Positions 1-7,306 of a stretch of DNA of 25,681 nt are shown here, piece by piece. Position 1 is the stretch's first letter, and each line of letters starts with the position of its first letter. Source of the DNA: a virus. A program made the position numbers and the translations under genes. Where the stretch lies: positions 1 to 25,681 of the IMG/VR virus record IMGVR_UViG_3300042731_003538; one strand, written 5' to 3'. Below the pieces are notes generated by a model, which ran no database searches, was not told the DNA's origin, and saw nothing but the letters and a program-made list of their open reading frames with translations.

Positions 1-162
1 AAGATGCAAATAAAATACCTGAGGTATTGGATATTAATGAGATCTGGTAACTATTGGCAATGGTATCGTAAACTAAGAAAGCAAGGTTACAGTCGTTTTA
101 GTTGTCTTTGCTGGGCTTGGTATAATAGCCGTCATTATGATATAGATGGAATGTATAAATGA
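1..162 (+). CDS. Small aromatic-rich hypothetical protein, possibly 5'-truncated
   Basis: Reading frame 1 is open from the window edge to a TGA at 160-162. The first ATG is at 4, giving 52 residues; a second ATG is at 37, and the true start may lie upstream of the window. The product is basic and rich in Trp and Tyr, with a segment FSCLCWAWYNSRH. No family was recognised. Its stop overlaps the next ATG (ATGA at 159-162), the coupling used by many neighbouring genes, which supports a real gene. It could also be the tail of a longer protein. Confidence 0.4.
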   Translation, partial: KMQIKYLRYWILMRSGNYWQWYRKLRKQGYSRFSCLCWAWYNSRHYDIDGMYK

Positions 163-593
163 GTAAACTAACTATTAAACAAGAAATGTCTGCAATTGAT
201 AGAAAAAATCGCAAATGGTATGACAGCCTAACAGAAGACGAAAAGAAGCAAGTAAGTCCTTGGCTACTTATGCGTTATGTTAGCAGTGTTAAGCACGATA
301 TTAAAGCATTTGAAGAACATTATTTAGAGTTTACAAATGAACTAGTTAACACACATTTCAATACACTAAGACATCATCCACAACTACAATTGCAGTTAAT
401 GCAAGTTATTGGATTGGGCAAAGAACAATTCCATCCTTGGATTGCTCCTGGTAAACGTGGAAAGATGGACAAAAACTTTAACTTTTTTGCAGAGAAATTT
501 CCTCATATGAATGATGACGAAATAAATATTATTTTGAGTCAGTATACAGATAAAGAAATTAAATCACTAAAAGAGGAATACGAAGGTAAATGA
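159..593 (+). CDS. 62: Probable sliding-clamp loader small subunit (T4 gp62-like)
   Basis: Predicted 144-residue soluble protein. In T4, gp62 joins a gp44 tetramer to load the gp45 clamp for DNA polymerase. The match is by pattern: an alpha-helical N-terminal half, then 'HHPQLQLQLMQVIGLGKEQFH' split around residues 72-92 and a basic 'WIAPGKRGK' near 94-102. T4 gp62 has a similar 'PRGKRYGKW' segment in the same relative place. It is shorter than T4 gp62 (187 residues). Neither gp44 nor gp43 is in the window, though gp44 could lie just upstream. It overlaps the genes on both sides by 4 nt. The assignment is an inference from weak similarity; existence of the gene is firm. Confidence 0.6.
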   Translation: MSKLTIKQEMSAIDRKNRKWYDSLTEDEKKQVSPWLLMRYVSSVKHDIKAFEEHYLEFTNELVNTHFNTLRHHPQLQLQLMQVIGLGKEQFHPWIAPGKRGKMDKNFNFFAEKFPHMNDDEINIILSQYTDKEIKSLKEEYEGK

Positions 594-1435
594 AAGATCA
601 CGCCTATATCTATAGCTACGAAGGAATGACTGCTAGTATATTGGGATGGATTCTACAACAGTCCCCCAGCTACTCTACTGAATATTTTTGCTATAGTCCA
701 CATAACATTGCACGTGATGGAAGCATTTTAACCACAGTACCTAAATTTTTACCAAATAGTGATCCCTGGGATAATCACAGTGATGACGATTTTGACTGGA
801 GTCATGAATACATTGCATGTATTGAAAAAAATAATCAAGATTTTGATTGGTTAAATGGTTTTGTTAAAACCTTTCCTGGTAGGGGAATATTTGGTTTAAG
901 CTATGGAGCATATATGAAAAAATCAGTCTGGAGAAATCCAGACGTCAATGTTATACTAAGTCAAGGAGAAACAGAGGAAAGCAGAGACAGATATAGACGT
1001 CTTTTTATTAATGCATATTGGAACAGAGAGTTTGATATGGAAGAACTAATTGAAGGCATTGATATGCATGTACACGATCACAAAGACAGTGATCCTGAAT
1101 ACAAAGCTGCCCTACTAAAAAAAATGGCACCTGCATTTAAACTATTAGAAGAACAAGGCTTTGTTAGATTTTGGCAATGTCAAATGGTTTACCATCATGA
1201 CTGGGAAGAATTTCCACTAGAAACAAAAGAAAATCTTAAAGAACTAGAATACCTTTATGATGATGAGATTGGTAATTACCAAAATATGTTTACCAATGAT
1301 AGTTCAGTTATACAAGTTGATATGTTTAACTTACATATTCCAGAACTATGCAATATCCTGGATATAGAACATCATCCTGGAATGGACAGTGCCTATAATG
1401 AATTTTTGGAGTACTGTGATGAATTCCAAATCTAA
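590..1435 (+). CDS. Unknown 281-residue protein, first of a tandem paralogous pair
   Basis: The product is soluble and acidic, with many Trp, Tyr and His. No catalytic motif of a known family was recognised with confidence. It is clearly related to the next gene: shared blocks in the same order are GW(I/V)LQQSPS, SDPWD, a block FGL(S/N)xGA, DHV(H/F)DHK(D/N)S, VRFWQ and CNILDI. The C-terminal pattern (CNILDI followed by a helix ending FLEYCDEF) loosely resembles the end of some phage sulfotransferase-like proteins, but no PAPS-binding loop is visible. The start at 590 overlaps the upstream stop and has GAAGG just upstream. It sits inside a replication-gene cluster, suggesting an inserted accessory cassette. 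Confidence 0.85.
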   Translation: MKDHAYIYSYEGMTASILGWILQQSPSYSTEYFCYSPHNIARDGSILTTVPKFLPNSDPWDNHSDDDFDWSHEYIACIEKNNQDFDWLNGFVKTFPGRGIFGLSYGAYMKKSVWRNPDVNVILSQGETEESRDRYRRLFINAYWNREFDMEELIEGIDMHVHDHKDSDPEYKAALLKKMAPAFKLLEEQGFVRFWQCQMVYHHDWEEFPLETKENLKELEYLYDDEIGNYQNMFTNDSSVIQVDMFNLHIPELCNILDIEHHPGMDSAYNEFLEYCDEFQI

Positions 1436-2264
1436 ACATATACAATTATACAGTGATGTTGGACCATTAACTTCTGCTATTGGCTGGGTATTACAACAAA
1501 GTCCAAGTATTGACTTAAAATGGTTTAGAAAAAATACTACAAGCCCACAACAGTATAATAAAGACGTATTTAGTGATCCCTGGGACTCACGTATTGCAGT
1601 TCATCAAAAATCTGCAATCAAACAAAAATATTGTGAGATAGTTGAAATAAGCGAAAACCCTTGGACTATGGGAGACTTAGATGATTGGGTAGCGGAGTCA
1701 TTGCCATTACGTGCAGTTTTTGGGCTTAATCACGGTGCTTGGCGAAAGACTGCCTATTGGAACAATCCACATGTGCAAAATGTTTATTTTGAAACAACTG
1801 ATATAGTTGTTGACGCTTTCTTTAATATGTATTGTCAGAGACCGTATCGTAATATAAAACAAGTGGTAGATTCAATTGAAGACCATGTATTTGATCACAA
1901 AAACAGTAATCAAATTTATAAACAAAAACTGTATGAACTAATTCTTCCCAAAGCAGAGCAAATATTTGCCAATGGTGAAATTGTAAGATTTTGGCAATTA
2001 CAACACACATATCATTTGGATTCTAATTATTTTCCTATGCCTGACGAACAACAGAAAATACAAAAAAAATATCGTGATGAATATAAAGAAGTACCAACAG
2101 TTAATCAAAATTTTGTGGTGTTCACAAATCCACATATTGTATATGATCCACTAAACATGGATTTAAAAAATGTTTGCAATATTTTAGATATAGTGTATAG
2201 TGAACGTATGGAACGTGAGTATCAACAAGTACGTGAGTTTTATTTTAATGCAGCACAAGTGTGA
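1419..2264 (+). CDS. Unknown 281-residue protein, second of a tandem paralogous pair
   Basis: Paralogue of the preceding gene and exactly the same length when started at the ATG at 1419. That start is preferred over the in-frame GTG at 1389 because GGAG lies at 1408-1411 with good spacing, and because the N-terminus then aligns with its sister (HIQLYSDVGPLTSAIGWVLQ against HAYIYSYEGMTASILGWILQ). Shared blocks run the whole length, so this is a full-gene duplication followed by strong divergence, not a recent repeat. The function is unknown. It overlaps the upstream gene by 17 nt and its sister is presumably co-expressed. Conserved Trp, His and Asp residues could form a shared active site, but this is speculation. 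Confidence 0.85.
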   Translation: MNSKSKHIQLYSDVGPLTSAIGWVLQQSPSIDLKWFRKNTTSPQQYNKDVFSDPWDSRIAVHQKSAIKQKYCEIVEISENPWTMGDLDDWVAESLPLRAVFGLNHGAWRKTAYWNNPHVQNVYFETTDIVVDAFFNMYCQRPYRNIKQVVDSIEDHVFDHKNSNQIYKQKLYELILPKAEQIFANGEIVRFWQLQHTYHLDSNYFPMPDEQQKIQKKYRDEYKEVPTVNQNFVVFTNPHIVYDPLNMDLKNVCNILDIVYSERMEREYQQVREFYFNAAQV

Positions 2265-2913
2265 ATATTGTAATAAAAGTTTTACTAGAGAAAGCACTCT
2301 AGCAGCTCATACTTGCGAGCGTAAACGAAGATATTTACAGGAAAAAGATCAAGATGTGCAAATAGGATTTCGTGCATATCAGTTATTTTATAGAATCGGT
2401 ACCAACAGCAAAAAAGAAAAGTCGTATGATGATTTTGCTAAAAGCAAATATTATAGTGCGTTTGTAAAGTTTGGAAAATACATTGTTGATCTTAAAATTG
2501 ATGACGCAGAAGGCTATGTACGTTGGCTACTTAAAAAGAGTATTAAGTTAGACAAGTGGACAAGTGATCAAAATTTTGCAAAGTGGAATAAAGAACGCCT
2601 TAAAAAAGAAAGTGCAGATCGTGCTGTTGAAAGAACTGTAATCTTTATGATTCAATGGGCAATGACTATTGATAAAAACTGGAGTGATTACTGGACAGAT
2701 GCAAGTACAAACGATATTGTGTTTCATATATGTGCAGGAAGAATTAGTCCTTGGGTAATATACAGTAGTAAAGAAGCACAACGTATGCTAGATAGAATGA
2801 ATAGCGAGCAACTAAACTTAATTATTGATTACATTGATCCTGTTTACTGGCAACGCAAAATGAAAACACACAAGCCTGACTTTGATTGGGTAGAAGGAGT
2901 ATTAAATCCATGA
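2248..2913 (+). CDS. C2HC zinc-finger protein of T4-like phages, function unknown
   Basis: 221 residues from the ATG at 2248. The frame is open from 2200, but the ATG at 2248 puts the zinc finger at the very N-terminus as expected. Finger ligands are C5-x2-C8-x12-H21-x-C23, followed by a basic stretch CERKRRY. The remaining ~190 residues are mostly helical and charged, with RISPWVIYSS near residue 170. I recall similar zinc-finger proteins in marine T4-like phages, of unknown function. A nucleic-acid or replisome-binding role is inferred from the finger and from the neighbours (gp62-like upstream, DnaE-like downstream). It overlaps the upstream gene by 17 nt. Confidence 0.8.
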   Translation: MQHKCEYCNKSFTRESTLAAHTCERKRRYLQEKDQDVQIGFRAYQLFYRIGTNSKKEKSYDDFAKSKYYSAFVKFGKYIVDLKIDDAEGYVRWLLKKSIKLDKWTSDQNFAKWNKERLKKESADRAVERTVIFMIQWAMTIDKNWSDYWTDASTNDIVFHICAGRISPWVIYSSKEAQRMLDRMNSEQLNLIIDYIDPVYWQRKMKTHKPDFDWVEGVLNP

Positions 2914-3491
2914 TTACTACAACTGATATTGACATTGATATTGCAAACAGAAATAAGTTGTTGCGACTCATTCGCAACACGCCTGCAATGATTGATGACA
3001 AGGCAAAAAAGAAAAAACACAACACTGGTGTTTACTTTCATGAAGTGCCTGAAGATCCATTCACTGGTTTGTGTACAGTTGATCACAAAGAAGCAGAGCA
3101 ACAGGGATTTTTTAAAATTGATGTTCTTAATGTTAGTTTGTATGATGGTATTGAAACACAAGCGGAGTTAGATCAATTGTTGCAAACAGAGCCCATGTGG
3201 GAACTGTTAGAACATGAAGAAATTGTAAAGCAATGTTTCCATATACACAACCACTATGAAATTGTAAAACAAATGCGTCCGCAAAGTGTTGAACAACTTG
3301 CGGCAGTTTTGGGTATTATACGTCCAGCAAAACGCTATTTGCTAGGTAAAGACTGGAATACTGTGATGCGTGAAGTTTGGATTAAGCCTGACAGTGATGA
3401 GGGATACTTTTTTAAAAAAGCACATGCTCATGCATATGCACTGGCTATTGTTGTACAATTGAATAAAATTGTTAAAGATTCTTCTTCATAA
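2910..3491 (+). CDS. Miniature DNA polymerase III alpha (DnaE/C-family)-like protein
   Basis: 193 residues from ATG 2910, preceded by AAGGAG at about 2893-2898. The order of motifs follows the palm and fingers of bacterial DnaE. T-DIDID at 6-10 matches the palm PDFDVDF (catalytic D401/D403 of E. coli). KHNTGV at 36-41 matches GKHAGGV. FFKIDVLNV at 67-75 matches VKFDFLGL (catalytic D555 equals D71 here). CFHIHNHYEIVKQMRP at 109-124 matches VFQLESRGMKDLIKRLQP. AAVLGIIRPAKR at 131-142 matches ALVALFRPGPL. FKKAHAHAYAL at 168-178 matches FNKSHSAAYAL. All three catalytic Asp are kept, although the family is usually over 1,000 residues. PHP, OB and tau-binding regions are absent. Whether it polymerises DNA is unknown; it may instead be a regulatory or binding remnant. 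Confidence 0.8.
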   Translation: MITTTDIDIDIANRNKLLRLIRNTPAMIDDKAKKKKHNTGVYFHEVPEDPFTGLCTVDHKEAEQQGFFKIDVLNVSLYDGIETQAELDQLLQTEPMWELLEHEEIVKQCFHIHNHYEIVKQMRPQSVEQLAAVLGIIRPAKRYLLGKDWNTVMREVWIKPDSDEGYFFKKAHAHAYALAIVVQLNKIVKDSSS

Positions 3492-3843
3492 GATTAATAC
3501 TGCGTCTTTTAATTCTCTTGGTAATACTGTTACTGAGTTTCACTTCAGGCCCTGCTACTATTTCCATTTGTTTAACATTAAAACTTTGTATACAATACTG
3601 AAATTGCCATTTTCCTATAAGTGCTATATTGATAGGCAAACGCCTGTTGGTTTCCCACCACCAGGTATCACCGAGTTCTAAGAATCGGATTTTTTCCTCT
3701 TTCTCTACTATTCTATCAAAAACATACATACTGGCAATTTGTGTATCAATATTCTGGATAATTCCTAGATATTCATTGCCAGCATAGCTGATTACAGTTA
3801 AAAAGGGATATTGTTCTAATAATTGTTCATACTTTGAATTCAT
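3472..3843 (-). CDS. Conserved-looking phage protein of unknown function, only minus-strand gene
   Basis: 123 residues read leftwards from ATG at 3843 to a stop at 3472. Its end overlaps the convergent mini-DnaE gene by 20 nt. The core contains FLELGDTWWWETNRRLPINI and a segment FQYCIQSFNVKQ, then a basic tail (KRIKRRS) at residues ~108-114. I recall proteins of this pattern in other marine T4-like phages, without a known function. No transmembrane segment or signal peptide is visible. The plus-strand frame over the same bases (3469-3681) has no such features and is taken as a shadow. The gene would need its own promoter; a late-promoter-like TAAATACT lies just upstream on the minus strand. 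Confidence 0.8.
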   Translation of the reverse strand: MNSKYEQLLEQYPFLTVISYAGNEYLGIIQNIDTQIASMYVFDRIVEKEEKIRFLELGDTWWWETNRRLPINIALIGKWQFQYCIQSFNVKQMEIVAGPEVKLSNSITKRIKRRSINLMKKNL

Positions 3844-3880
3844 TACACGAGTATTTAGTAAGGTGTTTTTTGCGTGATTT

Positions 3881-3890
3881 GATAAATACT
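3881..3890 (+). promoter_or_regulatory. T4-like late promoter (GATAAATACT)
   Basis: GATAAATACT matches the T4 late -10 element TATAAATA except at its first base. It lies 17 nt before the ATG of the structural gene at 3907, with the ribosome-binding site AGGAG in between. It is one of five plus-strand copies of the same motif placed before late-type genes in this window. Confidence 0.75.
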
Positions 3891-3906
3891 TATATAGGAG
3901 ATTTTC

Positions 3907-4734
3907 ATGAGTAACTATAGTTCAAGCTACAATATTAACCAAGCAGGCGACATTTACGCCATTGATACAAAAACAAATCGCAGTGAATTAAGCAAGTACA
4001 CAAGTTCACGTGCTACAACTATTAATGCTCCTGTAAATTACAGAAAGCTGATGCTTTTTCGTGGTTACGATAATGAATTCTTCTTTTTTGTAAAATCACA
4101 AAACGGTAAAGTTTTTGATCTACGTGGCATGAGAATTACAGCAAGTATTATCAATCGTCATAATATGAATAAAGTTCTTAGTGAAGATTGTCAGGTAATG
4201 GACTACGAAACAGGATTAATCAAGTTGGTAGTTCGCTCTAACAAAATTAGTACTCTTGAAAACGGTGATGTTGATGTTGTATTAAGTTATACAGATCAAA
4301 ATGGCTTAACAAAACCATTGTTTAGTGACTTAAATATGCGTCCAGCATTTACAGCTGAGTGTACTGACAAAGCAGGTTACATTCCACTAAACACACAGGT
4401 ATTTGAAAACTTCCTGGAAAACAACGGAATTTTTTATACTGGTGCAATGCAAGGACCTGCGTATTACGAAAAACCAAATGGACTTATTACTATTGGTGTA
4501 TATGCTACAAACTTTACAGGTGACTTTTTTATGCAAGGTACAACTAGTCCACAGCCAGCAGACGATGACTGGTTTAATGTAGAACTTGGTGTACAATATT
4601 ACTACCATAACTTTATTGGGTTTACTGGTATTGAGCCTTTTAGTTTCCAGAGTAATCTAAAGCACCTACGTGGTAAGTATATTCCTTCAGCAAATAACAC
4701 AGGAACAGTTGACAAAATCGTAGTTCGTGTGTAA
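3907..4734 (+). CDS. Probable virion structural protein (tail/baseplate type)
   Basis: 275 residues starting after TATAGGAG. The protein is beta-rich, polar and without signal peptide or membrane segment. Residues ~45-150 (FRGYDNEFFFFVKSQNGKVF to GDVDVVLSYTDQNG) resemble the immunoglobulin-like N-terminal domain of phage baseplate/upper-fibre proteins. The C-terminal third contains TNFTGDFFMQGT and DWFNVELG and ends in a short beta hairpin-like VDKIVVRV. A late promoter directly upstream supports a virion role. The exact structural position is not recognisable. Confidence 0.7.
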   Translation: MSNYSSSYNINQAGDIYAIDTKTNRSELSKYTSSRATTINAPVNYRKLMLFRGYDNEFFFFVKSQNGKVFDLRGMRITASIINRHNMNKVLSEDCQVMDYETGLIKLVVRSNKISTLENGDVDVVLSYTDQNGLTKPLFSDLNMRPAFTAECTDKAGYIPLNTQVFENFLENNGIFYTGAMQGPAYYEKPNGLITIGVYATNFTGDFFMQGTTSPQPADDDWFNVELGVQYYYHNFIGFTGIEPFSFQSNLKHLRGKYIPSANNTGTVDKIVVRV

Positions 4735-4737
4735 TAT
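4709..4737 (+). promoter_or_regulatory. Sigma70-like promoter of the primase gene, predicted leaderless start
   Basis: TTGACA at 4709-4714, a 17-nt spacer and TAATAT at 4732-4737. Six nucleotides then separate the -10 box from the primase ATG at 4744, so +1 is expected at the A of the ATG. No Shine-Dalgarno sequence is present before this ATG. The -35 box lies inside the end of the upstream coding sequence, so a chance match is possible. Confidence 0.6.
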
Positions 4738-4743
4738 ATATAC

Positions 4744-5754
4744 ATGGCTTTGATTATTGACTACGTACGAACTCTGGTTCCAGTAAATTGGCGCAGTACG
4801 CCCAGTGGGTGGACACACGGAAATTGTCCTATGTGTGTAGTTAATGGTGAAAGCCGTCCTGATACAAAAGGACGAGGCGGTTTTAATTTCCAAGACGAAA
4901 AGTTTCAATACAATTGTTTTAACTGTGGATACACAACAGGTTGGAGCCCAGGTAAAAAACTTAGCTTTCGTTTACGCAAACTTCTTGTACAATTTGGTGC
5001 TGATGAAAGTGATGTTCAACGACTACAACTTGAACTGATGCGTGAAGATGAAATGGCCGCTATATTATACAAGCAAACACAACGTAATAAGCCGGTTGTG
5101 ATTGACTGGCCAACAATGAACTTGCCGGAAGGAGCAAAGCCATTGTGTGATTATACACACCCTGATGGTAAGTTCATTGAATTGGCTAATTACTTACACG
5201 AACGTGGTTTTGATATACAAGATCCAAGATTTATGTACACTACAGAAAAAATGCCTGCACGTATGCACAATAGATTTATTATTCCGTTTACATACAAAGG
5301 CAATACTGTAGGCTATACTGCTCGTTGGATTGGAAATCCTCCTGCTGATATGCCCAAGTACTATAATAAACAACCTCCCAAAAACTTTTTGTATGGATTA
5401 GACAGACAGCAAGATAAAAAAACAGTTATTTTAACTGAAGGTATATTGGACGCTATTGTAACTGATGGTATTGCTATTGGCAGTAACAATATCAATGACG
5501 ACCAAGCAAATATTGTTGACAGTTTGAATGCAAATGTTATACTGTTACCAGATGCAGACAGTGCAGGTTTACGTGCAGTTAATACAGCTATTGAACGTGG
5601 ATGGAGTGTGAGCTTTCCAGAATGGGAAGATTGCAAAGACGCAGCAGATGCACAGATTAAATATGGCAGACTGTTTACCGTCAACAGTATATTGGAAAGT
5701 GCTATTACTGGAGAAACAAAAATACGTGTAATGGCAAAAAGGTATTGTAAATGA
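4744..5754 (+). CDS. 61: DNA primase (T4 gp61-like, zinc finger plus TOPRIM)
   Basis: 336 residues. The enzyme synthesises RNA primers for the lagging strand in complex with the replicative helicase. An N-terminal zinc ribbon is formed by C28-P-M-C31 and C58-F-N-C61. The TOPRIM core has E232-G-I-L-D236 and the metal-binding LLPD270-A-D272-SAG. A basic RNA-polymerase linker region, RFIIPFTYKGNTVGYTARW, lies at 177-195 and is typical of DnaG/gp61-type primases. Length agrees with T4 gp61 (342 residues). It precedes the helicase gene, with a methyltransferase and an SGNH gene inserted between them, and overlaps the next gene by 4 nt. Translation is probably leaderless given the promoter placement. 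Confidence 0.93.
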   Translation: MALIIDYVRTLVPVNWRSTPSGWTHGNCPMCVVNGESRPDTKGRGGFNFQDEKFQYNCFNCGYTTGWSPGKKLSFRLRKLLVQFGADESDVQRLQLELMREDEMAAILYKQTQRNKPVVIDWPTMNLPEGAKPLCDYTHPDGKFIELANYLHERGFDIQDPRFMYTTEKMPARMHNRFIIPFTYKGNTVGYTARWIGNPPADMPKYYNKQPPKNFLYGLDRQQDKKTVILTEGILDAIVTDGIAIGSNNINDDQANIVDSLNANVILLPDADSAGLRAVNTAIERGWSVSFPEWEDCKDAADAQIKYGRLFTVNSILESAITGETKIRVMAKRYCK

Positions 5755-6512
5755 TAGAAAAATTTAAAGAACAAAGATTAGCTGATAGAGGGTTTTATCC
5801 ATTTTACGAAACTCTACTCAACCACATAAACAGCATGTTTATGGTAAATCGTGTTATGGAAATTGGTGTAGGTGGTGGATTTAAAATAACTAAATGGGCA
5901 CAAATTTTCCCCAATGCTGGTGTAGTAGGACTTGACGATTTTGATATATGGATGGATGAAAACAGCGAAAAGTTCAAGGATTATCCCAGAGACGAAGTTG
6001 ATGATGCACTGAAATTTTATCGAACAATTTATGAGCTCTGCAACAAAAATGCAGCTTATTGGGCGGACGTGTGGCAAAACATTACACTTCACAGAGATAT
6101 TGACGGATATTGTCCTTCAGCAGTAAACATTGTAATGAAAGAAGATGATAGATTATTTGATATAATAGTTGATGACGGAGCCTGTGAATCATTGTTTAAT
6201 CGTCATGTATGGGATGTATGGAAAGATAGCCTACAAACACACGGTATTTTTGTAAATGAAACACCCAGTGGAAACGGAACACCATCATACATGTCAATGA
6301 CAAAAGCTGAACATATGGAAATTTTTAATTTTTTAGCTGAAGAATATGGCCAAGTTGTATTTGGTTTTAGACAATATGCAAACTTGGAACACGAGGACAA
6401 AAACATGTCACACAGTAACTATTTGTCTATTAGATGCCATGATTATAGATTATACATGCCAGTGATTGAAAAGTTTAAACATTGCATTATTGCAGGAGAA
6501 CAAAACTTATGA
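5751..6512 (+). CDS. Class I SAM-dependent methyltransferase-like protein
   Basis: 253 residues. The Rossmann motif I is VMEIGVGGGF (residues 35-44, E37-x-G-x-G-x-G), with the acidic end of strand 2 at GLDDFD (60-65) and motif FDIIVDDGA at 136-144. The DDG pattern resembles sugar O-methyltransferases of macrolide pathways and capsule-type methyltransferases (IVDDGSH in those families), so a small molecule or glycan substrate is more likely than DNA. No DPPY/NPPY motif of DNA base methylases is present. It overlaps the primase stop and the next gene's start, so it is translationally coupled. The substrate is unknown. Confidence 0.8.
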   Translation: MIEKFKEQRLADRGFYPFYETLLNHINSMFMVNRVMEIGVGGGFKITKWAQIFPNAGVVGLDDFDIWMDENSEKFKDYPRDEVDDALKFYRTIYELCNKNAAYWADVWQNITLHRDIDGYCPSAVNIVMKEDDRLFDIIVDDGACESLFNRHVWDVWKDSLQTHGIFVNETPSGNGTPSYMSMTKAEHMEIFNFLAEEYGQVVFGFRQYANLEHEDKNMSHSNYLSIRCHDYRLYMPVIEKFKHCIIAGEQNL

Positions 6513-7297
6513 GTGCTAAACGTGCATTAATTGTTGGAACAAGTCACAGTCAAGGAACTTGTCATAATAATAATGCTCCAAGCATATCAGTACTACCAGG
6601 ACGTTGGCATGACTACTTAAAAACAGACCATGATTACGAGGTTGTAAATATAAGTCGTGCAAACTGTACAACACAACAACAGTTATTAGCAGTTCTAGGT
6701 TATTTTGCAGATAATCCAGACGAAAAATTTGATTTGTGCATAGTAGAAGGAAGAAATTTAGAAGCTACCGTTAGTCAGCCAATACCTGAGGCCAAAAATT
6801 ACTTTACTAATATACAAGGAACAAATGTTGAAAATCAATACTATTTTTGGCTAGATGATTTCCACAGAAAAACTGATGGTAAAAAATATATACAACACAT
6901 AGGCGTAATGAATGCTTATGATGAAACACGAATGCCTGATTATATGCCTTACTATGTTGATTATACATACAGCTATCAACATGCAATTGATACTTGGAGT
7001 TGTAATTTGGCTTTGTGTGAATTTTTAAATAGATATTGCAATGTTGTACGTTGGCATACACATAGTATAAGTAAATCTATAGATAATCCAGATTTAGATA
7101 TACATAAAATAGGATGGGCATTAATGGAACCCTATTGTGAAAATTTTGGTGCTATGCATTACATTGGCTTTTTACCAGAAACAAATGGACTTTTTAAAAA
7201 ACCTGAAGATTATTGTGATTGTGGGCATTTTAATGAAAAAGGTCATCGTAAATTATGGTATAATGTGTTATACCCAATGTATAAAGAATATGTTTAA
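6509..7297 (+). CDS. SGNH/GDSL-type hydrolase-like protein (paralogue of the gene at 12176)
   Basis: 262 residues from ATG 6509, chosen over an in-frame alternative at 6482 because CAGGAGAA precedes it. Block I is ALIVGTSHSQG with the candidate nucleophile S12. The C-terminal block is D237-C-G-H240-FNEKGH, the D-x-x-H dyad of SGNH hydrolases followed by the usual NxxGH stretch. Middle blocks (Gly and Asn oxyanion residues) are less clear. SGNH enzymes deacylate or deacetylate esters, often on surface sugars. A second, diverged member lies at 12176-12901. The adjacent methyltransferase suggests a small surface- or metabolite-modifying cassette set between primase and helicase. No secretion signal is visible. 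Confidence 0.72.
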   Translation: MSAKRALIVGTSHSQGTCHNNNAPSISVLPGRWHDYLKTDHDYEVVNISRANCTTQQQLLAVLGYFADNPDEKFDLCIVEGRNLEATVSQPIPEAKNYFTNIQGTNVENQYYFWLDDFHRKTDGKKYIQHIGVMNAYDETRMPDYMPYYVDYTYSYQHAIDTWSCNLALCEFLNRYCNVVRWHTHSISKSIDNPDLDIHKIGWALMEPYCENFGAMHYIGFLPETNGLFKKPEDYCDCGHFNEKGHRKLWYNVLYPMYKEYV

Positions 7298-7306
7298 GGA
7301 AAAGAT

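Noticed and set aside
153-160. TATAAATG before the gene at 159, late-promoter-like
   Set aside because: It overlaps the ATG itself, so it cannot drive that gene; it is coding sequence of the small upstream frame.
5516-5543. TTGACA-N16-TATACT inside the primase gene
   Set aside because: No downstream gene start within a useful distance; the -35 is a Val-Asp codon pair.
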